Of a DNA stretch of 10,613 bases, positions 7,002 to 10,613 are shown piece after piece. Location: the NCBI GenBank assembly GCA_023445705.1, contig JAEXKM010000061.1, positions 1-10,613 on the forward strand, in the 5' to 3' direction. Under the pieces are notes generated by a model. The model was not told where the DNA came from. It ran no database searches and saw only the letters and a list, made by a program, of their open reading frames with translations. The DNA comes from Pseudomonadota bacterium (GTDB taxonomy: Bacteria; Pseudomonadota; Alphaproteobacteria; Caulobacterales; Caulobacteraceae). Both the position numbers and the translations under genes were made by a program. Each line of letters starts with the position of its first letter. The first letter of the stretch is position 1.

Positions 7002-8265
7002 CCAACTGCCCACCATCCATAAGCTGAGCAATGGGGTTCGCGTCGTCTGCGACCCCATCGACGGTCTCGAGACCCTGGCCCTGTCGGTCGTCGCTGGTCG
7101 CGGCGCGCGATCGGAAGACCTGGCCCGATCCGGCTGGTCGCATCTTCTTGAACACATGGTGTTCAAGGGCGCCGGGCAGCGTTCGGCGCGAGACATCGTC
7201 GAGGTGATCGAGGCCGAGGGCGGCCAGATCAACGCCGCCACCGGCTATGAGCGGACGAGCTTTCAGATCCGCGCGCTCAAGGGTGGACTCGACCTGGGTT
7301 CAGCCGTCCTGGCGGACCTGATTCAGCGGCCAACCATGAACGCCGACGATCTGGTTCGCGAGATCCAGGTGGTCGGACAGGAGATCGCCGAGGCGGCCGA
7401 CACCCCCGACGACCTCGTTTTCGAGATGGCGCAGGAAGCCGCCTTCGGGGACCAGCCGCTCGGCCGCTCCATCCTGGGCACCGACGCAAGTATCGCCACG
7501 TCGTCATCGCAAACCCTTTCGGCTTGGCGCGAGGCGCTCTATGCGCCGGACACCCTTGTCGTGTCGGCGTCGGGCGCGGTGGACGAGGACGAGCTGTTGG
7601 CCCTGGCCGAGAGAGATTTCGGGCAGGCTCAAGGCCTCGGGGCGGCCTCGCCACAGGCAGCGCGGTTTGCGGGCGGATCGCGAGTGGCCTCCAAGGCCCT
7701 TGAACAGGCGAACCTGGTCTTTCTGCTGCCGGCCGTGGGCGTGCGCGACGAACGCTATTTCGCCTTGCGACTCTATGCGGAAATTCTCGGCGGAGGCATG
7801 GCCTCGCGCCTGTTCCAGGAGGCGCGTGAGAAGCGTGGCCTCGCCTACGCCGTCGACGCCTATTCGGAAACTTACGCCGACACCGGAGTCCTTGGCGTCT
7901 TTGCAGGTTGCGCGGCTGGCGACGCCGTCGAACTCGCCAAGGTGGCGGCCGCCGAGATTCGCGGCATGGCCGAGCGAATCGAGCCTTCCGAGCTTTCCCG
8001 GGCCAAGGCCCAGCTGAAGGCCTCGATGTTCATGGCGCGGGAGCAGCCGTTGTCGCGCGCCGAGCAGGCGGCCGCGCAGGTCCTGTTGTTCGATCGGACG
8101 CTGCCGCCTGGCGAACTTGCAGGCCAGATCGATGCGGTGAGCGCCGCCGACATCATGAGTCTCGGCGCATCGATCCTCGCGCCCGGCGCCGTCGCCGCCA
8201 GCGTGCTCGGCCCGAAGCCGGCGCTGAAGGCGGCTGAGGCTTTCGAAAAGGCTCTGACGCGCTGA
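6976..8265 (+). CDS. M16 family zinc peptidase (processing peptidase-like)
   Basis: Insulinase/pitrilysin-clan metalloprotease, M16B subfamily, related to the beta subunit of the mitochondrial processing peptidase. The 429 residues hold an N-terminal catalytic half with the inverted zinc motif HLLEH (His56, catalytic Glu59, His60) and the third ligand Glu136, exactly 76 residues on. The C-terminal half has the GGGMASRLFQEAREKRGLAY segment (272-291), with Arg278 and Tyr291 as the substrate-binding Arg/Tyr pair. No signal peptide is evident, so a cytoplasmic location is likely; the substrate is unknown. The ATG lies inside the last 26 bases of thrC. Conserved sequence begins near PTIHKLSNGVRVV (12-24), so the true start may be TTG 6988 or CTG 7006, the latter eight bases after GGAAGG (6992-6997). 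Confidence 0.93.
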   Translation: MYGPLRKADQLPTIHKLSNGVRVVCDPIDGLETLALSVVAGRGARSEDLARSGWSHLLEHMVFKGAGQRSARDIVEVIEAEGGQINAATGYERTSFQIRALKGGLDLGSAVLADLIQRPTMNADDLVREIQVVGQEIAEAADTPDDLVFEMAQEAAFGDQPLGRSILGTDASIATSSSQTLSAWREALYAPDTLVVSASGAVDEDELLALAERDFGQAQGLGAASPQAARFAGGSRVASKALEQANLVFLLPAVGVRDERYFALRLYAEILGGGMASRLFQEAREKRGLAYAVDAYSETYADTGVLGVFAGCAAGDAVELAKVAAAEIRGMAERIEPSELSRAKAQLKASMFMAREQPLSRAEQAAAQVLLFDRTLPPGELAGQIDAVSAADIMSLGASILAPGAVAASVLGPKPALKAAEAFEKALTR

Positions 8266-8313
8266 CGGCGCGCAGTGCTTGACGGCCGGGGGCAGGGCCG
8301 CGACTCTCGATTC

Positions 8314-8925
8314 ATGGCCTTGCTGGATTGGATCGCGCCGGAAAGCAGCCTTCGGATCGAGGGTGACGGCGTACGCCTGCGTCCGCCGCGTGCGACGGAC
8401 TTCGCCGAATGGCGTGAACTGCGGACCCAGTCGAAGGACTTCCTCCAACCCTGGGAACCGACCTGGCCGGCCGATGACCTGACTCGTGCGGCCTTCCGCC
8501 GCAGACTGACCGCGTATGCACGGGATCGGGAGGCCGGCACCGCCTTTCCGTTCTTCGTCTTTCGCGCCAAGGACGACGCGCTCACAGGGGGAATCACGCT
8601 GTCCAACGTCCGGCGCGGCGTCGCGCAGATGGGATCGGTCGGTTACTGGTGCGGCCAACCCTTTGCCCGACAAGGGCAAACCCTGGCGGCGGTTCGGGCT
8701 CTGACGGTCTTCGCGTTCCGGACGCTCGCCCTGCACAGGCTCGAAGCGGCCTGTCTGCCGAGCAACGAGCCGTCCCGAAAACTTCTCAACCGAGCCGGGT
8801 TCCGGGAAGAAGGGCTCGCGCAGGCTTATCTGAAAATTAACGGCGTCTGGCGCGATCATGTGTTGTTCGGTCTCGTGTCTCCCTTGCGGGCGCACGAGGG
8901 GCCGGACGACGGGGTGTCTGTTTAG
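8314..8925 (+). CDS. GNAT acetyltransferase, RimJ/RimL type
   Basis: Acetyl-CoA-dependent N-acetyltransferase of the Acetyltransf_3 (RimJ/RimL) kind, which in characterised members acetylates N-termini of ribosomal proteins. The 203 residues start MALLDWIAP. They include the early VRLRPPRATDFAEWREL segment (20-36), the acetyl-CoA motif A strand and loop (about 108-127, with ARQGQTLAA replacing the usual Q/R-x-x-G-x-G/A loop), and motif B (LEAACLPSNEPSRKLLNRAGF region, 143-163) with Asn151. A GTG at 8275 in the same frame would add 13 residues with little resemblance to family starts; neither start has a good ribosome site. The gene follows the peptidase after 48 bases. Family membership is firm; the substrate is not, so I give no gene symbol. 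Confidence 0.88.
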   Translation: MALLDWIAPESSLRIEGDGVRLRPPRATDFAEWRELRTQSKDFLQPWEPTWPADDLTRAAFRRRLTAYARDREAGTAFPFFVFRAKDDALTGGITLSNVRRGVAQMGSVGYWCGQPFARQGQTLAAVRALTVFAFRTLALHRLEAACLPSNEPSRKLLNRAGFREEGLAQAYLKINGVWRDHVLFGLVSPLRAHEGPDDGVSV

Positions 8926-8986
8926 CGAGCTCGGCTGTCGTGGGCCGGACCGCTCTGCGGCGCGTTGGCTTGAACCGCTTGAGACC

Positions 8987-10613
8987 ATGCCGAACGATCG
9001 TTGGAGCTGGGACCAGACTACGACCTTGGAGGCGCTCGGCGCCGCCGACGTCGCCTTATGGCTATGGGAGCCTGACAAGGACCGCCTGAGCCTGACCGGA
9101 GCGACCCGGTCGCTCGGCCTTGGGCCGCTGGCGCCCGAATGCTCTTCGGCCGCCATCCGGGCGCTTGCGCTTCCGCCTGACCGGGCCCTCGCCGAAGACA
9201 TCCTGCGCCTTCGCGAACCGGGCGCCGAGATCTCGGTCCGCCTGCGCATGCGCGGCGGTGGGATCTGCATCTGGCGGGGGGTCTGGCTGGAAGAAGGCCA
9301 TCGCGCCGCCGGCGTCGTGGCCTTGGAAGCCAAGTTCGCCGCGTCGGAGCAGGATCCGCTCACGGGCTTGCTCGATCGCCGCAATTTCGTGGCCCGGGCC
9401 CGCGAACGTCTGCAGCAGCCCGGACAACAGGAGCTCGTGGTCGCCGACCTCGACCGGCTGCGCCGACTCAACGAGGCTCTCGGCCACGAGCGGGCCGACC
9501 TGGTGCTCGCCGCCCTCGGATCACGCCTGGCCGCAGCCTTTCCGCCGCACGCCCTGCTGGCGCGCGTTGGCGAGGACGAGTTCGCGGTCCTCACCCCGAC
9601 CGGCAAGAGTTCCGCCGCCGAGACGCTGCGTCAGGCGCTCGAACAGCCGCTGCGCGTGGCGGGGTTCGATATTCACCCAACTCTTTCCATCGGCGCTGTA
9701 GAAGCGGCGGGCGGGGCTGACGCCCCCGAAGCGGCTGAGCTTCTGCGCCGGGCCGAACTGGCTGTGGAAGCGGCCAAGAGCGGCGGCCGCGGCGGCGCGG
9801 CGGCCTACGGGCGCAGCCTTGAAAGCGACGGCCTGTCGCGGCTGGCCCTTGAGAGCGACCTACGCGGCGCGATGGGCCGCAATGAGATCGTTCCTTTCTA
9901 CCAGCCGATCGTCCGCCTCTCGACCGGCGCTCTGTCGGGCTTCGAAGCCCTGGTCCGCTGGCGCCATCCGCGTCGCGGGCTGCTGACGCCCGATCAGTTC
10001 CTTCCGCTCTGCGAAGAGATGGGACTGATGAGCGAACTCGGGGCGCTGATGATGCGCGAAGCGGCGCAGCAACTGGCGACCTGGCGCCGGAATCACCGGG
10101 CGGCCGGCGAGCTGACCGTCGCGGTGAACCTTTCGACCGGCGAAATCGATCGTCCCGACCTGGTGTCGGACGTGTCTGCGATCCGCCGCGAGACGGGCCT
10201 GCCACCGGGCGCGCTGAAGCTGGAAGTCACTGAGGGCGATGTCATGCGCGATCCCGATCGCGCCGCTATCGTCCTGCGAAATCTGCGTGAAGCTGGCGCG
10301 GCCTTGGCCTTGGACGACTTCGGCACCGGCTTTTCGTCGCTCAGCTATCTGACGCGCCTGCCGTTCGACACCCTCAAGATCGACCGTTATTTCGTGCGGA
10401 CGATGGCCACCAATGAAGGCTCGGCCAAGATCGTGTCGTCGGTCGTCAAACTCGGCCAGGATCTCTCGCTCGAGGTCGTGGCCGAGGGGGTCGAGAACGC
10501 CCAGATGGCCCGGCAACTGCTTTCGCTCGGATGCGACTACGGCCAGGGCTTCGGCTATGCGCCGGCGCTCTCGCCGCAGGAGGCGGAGGTCTATCTCAAC
10601 GAGAGCTATGTGG
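8987..10613 (+). CDS. pdeA: PAS-GGDEF(degenerate)-EAL c-di-GMP phosphodiesterase, PdeA-like (3' end outside window)
   Basis: An open frame from ATG 8987 to the window edge gives 542 residues with no stop. Residues about 15-115 form a PAS-like sensor domain. Residues 123-275 are a GGDEF domain starting DPLTGLLDRRNF, with GEDEF (195-199) in place of GGDEF and no RxxD inhibition site before it. Residues about 285-540 are an EAL domain with a full active site: Glu320 (EAL), Asn381, Glu413, Asp443-Asp444, Lys464, Glu500 and Gln520. It should hydrolyse c-di-GMP to pGpG, with the GGDEF part acting as a GTP-binding regulator. Domain order and the GEDEF variant match C. crescentus PdeA (CC3396), whose EAL activity is GTP-stimulated and which is degraded by ClpXP with CpdR. 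The C-terminus, which would carry the degradation tag, is missing. No strong ribosome site precedes the ATG, and no in-frame ATG lies upstream after the GNAT stop. Confidence 0.92.
   Translation, partial: MPNDRWSWDQTTTLEALGAADVALWLWEPDKDRLSLTGATRSLGLGPLAPECSSAAIRALALPPDRALAEDILRLREPGAEISVRLRMRGGGICIWRGVWLEEGHRAAGVVALEAKFAASEQDPLTGLLDRRNFVARARERLQQPGQQELVVADLDRLRRLNEALGHERADLVLAALGSRLAAAFPPHALLARVGEDEFAVLTPTGKSSAAETLRQALEQPLRVAGFDIHPTLSIGAVEAAGGADAPEAAELLRRAELAVEAAKSGGRGGAAAYGRSLESDGLSRLALESDLRGAMGRNEIVPFYQPIVRLSTGALSGFEALVRWRHPRRGLLTPDQFLPLCEEMGLMSELGALMMREAAQQLATWRRNHRAAGELTVAVNLSTGEIDRPDLVSDVSAIRRETGLPPGALKLEVTEGDVMRDPDRAAIVLRNLREAGAALALDDFGTGFSSLSYLTRLPFDTLKIDRYFVRTMATNEGSAKIVSSVVKLGQDLSLEVVAEGVENAQMARQLLSLGCDYGQGFGYAPALSPQEAEVYLNESYV

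Noticed and set aside
5571..7241. 556-residue open frame on the minus strand
   Set aside because: Antisense to thrC; Arg/His/Gly-rich composition without motifs. The + strand frame has clear threonine synthase residues.
8275..8313. GTG-initiated N-terminal extension of the GNAT gene
   Set aside because: No ribosome site precedes the GTG and the added 13 residues look unlike GNAT N-termini; ATG 8314 is preferred, though not proven.
7504..9606. 700-residue open frame on the minus strand
   Set aside because: It lies antisense to the M16, GNAT and PdeA-like genes, is rich in Arg, Ser, Ala and Gly with no recognisable domain, and is the expected shadow of high-GC codon bias on the opposite strand.

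Overview
The window is GC-rich, densely packed and read entirely on the + strand. It looks like a chromosomal segment of an alphaproteobacterium of the Caulobacterales (Caulobacter or Phenylobacterium-like). The reasons are the aa3-type cytochrome c oxidase gene order, an alphaproteobacterial CoxF-like small protein, and, at the right end, a PAS-GEDEF-EAL protein that closely resembles the c-di-GMP phosphodiesterase PdeA of Caulobacter crescentus. The taxonomic call is inference; no rRNA is present.

Region 1 (1-4523) is a cytochrome c oxidase cluster: the Ala/Pro-rich 3' end of subunit II (ctaC), subunit I (ctaD), heme O synthase (ctaB), a 50-residue one-helix CoxF-like protein starting at TTG, the CuB-inserting chaperone ctaG/cox11, and subunit III (ctaE). 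A strong GC-rich hairpin lies between ctaD and ctaB. ctaB, the CoxF-like gene and ctaG overlap in series, which suggests translational coupling.

Region 2 (4533-8265) continues in the same direction with almost no spacing: a DUF983 zinc-ribbon membrane protein, SURF1 (heme a delivery to oxidase), threonine synthase (thrC) and an M16 zinc peptidase. SURF1, thrC and the peptidase overlap head to tail, so an oxidase-assembly gene is joined to an amino-acid biosynthesis gene and a processing-type protease.

Region 3 (8314-10613) holds a RimJ/RimL-type GNAT acetyltransferase and the first 542 residues of the PdeA-like protein, which runs off the window. Its EAL active site is complete and its GGDEF motif is degenerate (GEDEF), the pattern of an allosterically GTP-activated phosphodiesterase.

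Together the genes supply the catalytic core of an aa3 oxidase, its heme synthesis (CtaB) and its cofactor insertion (CtaG, SURF1), followed by housekeeping and signalling genes. No mobile element, CRISPR array, tRNA or rRNA was seen, and no stretch over 300 bases lacks a gene. I see no clearly new biological system. The less understood items are the DUF983 protein, the small CoxF-like protein, the ctaD-ctaB hairpin and the linkage of thrC and the M16 peptidase to oxidase assembly.
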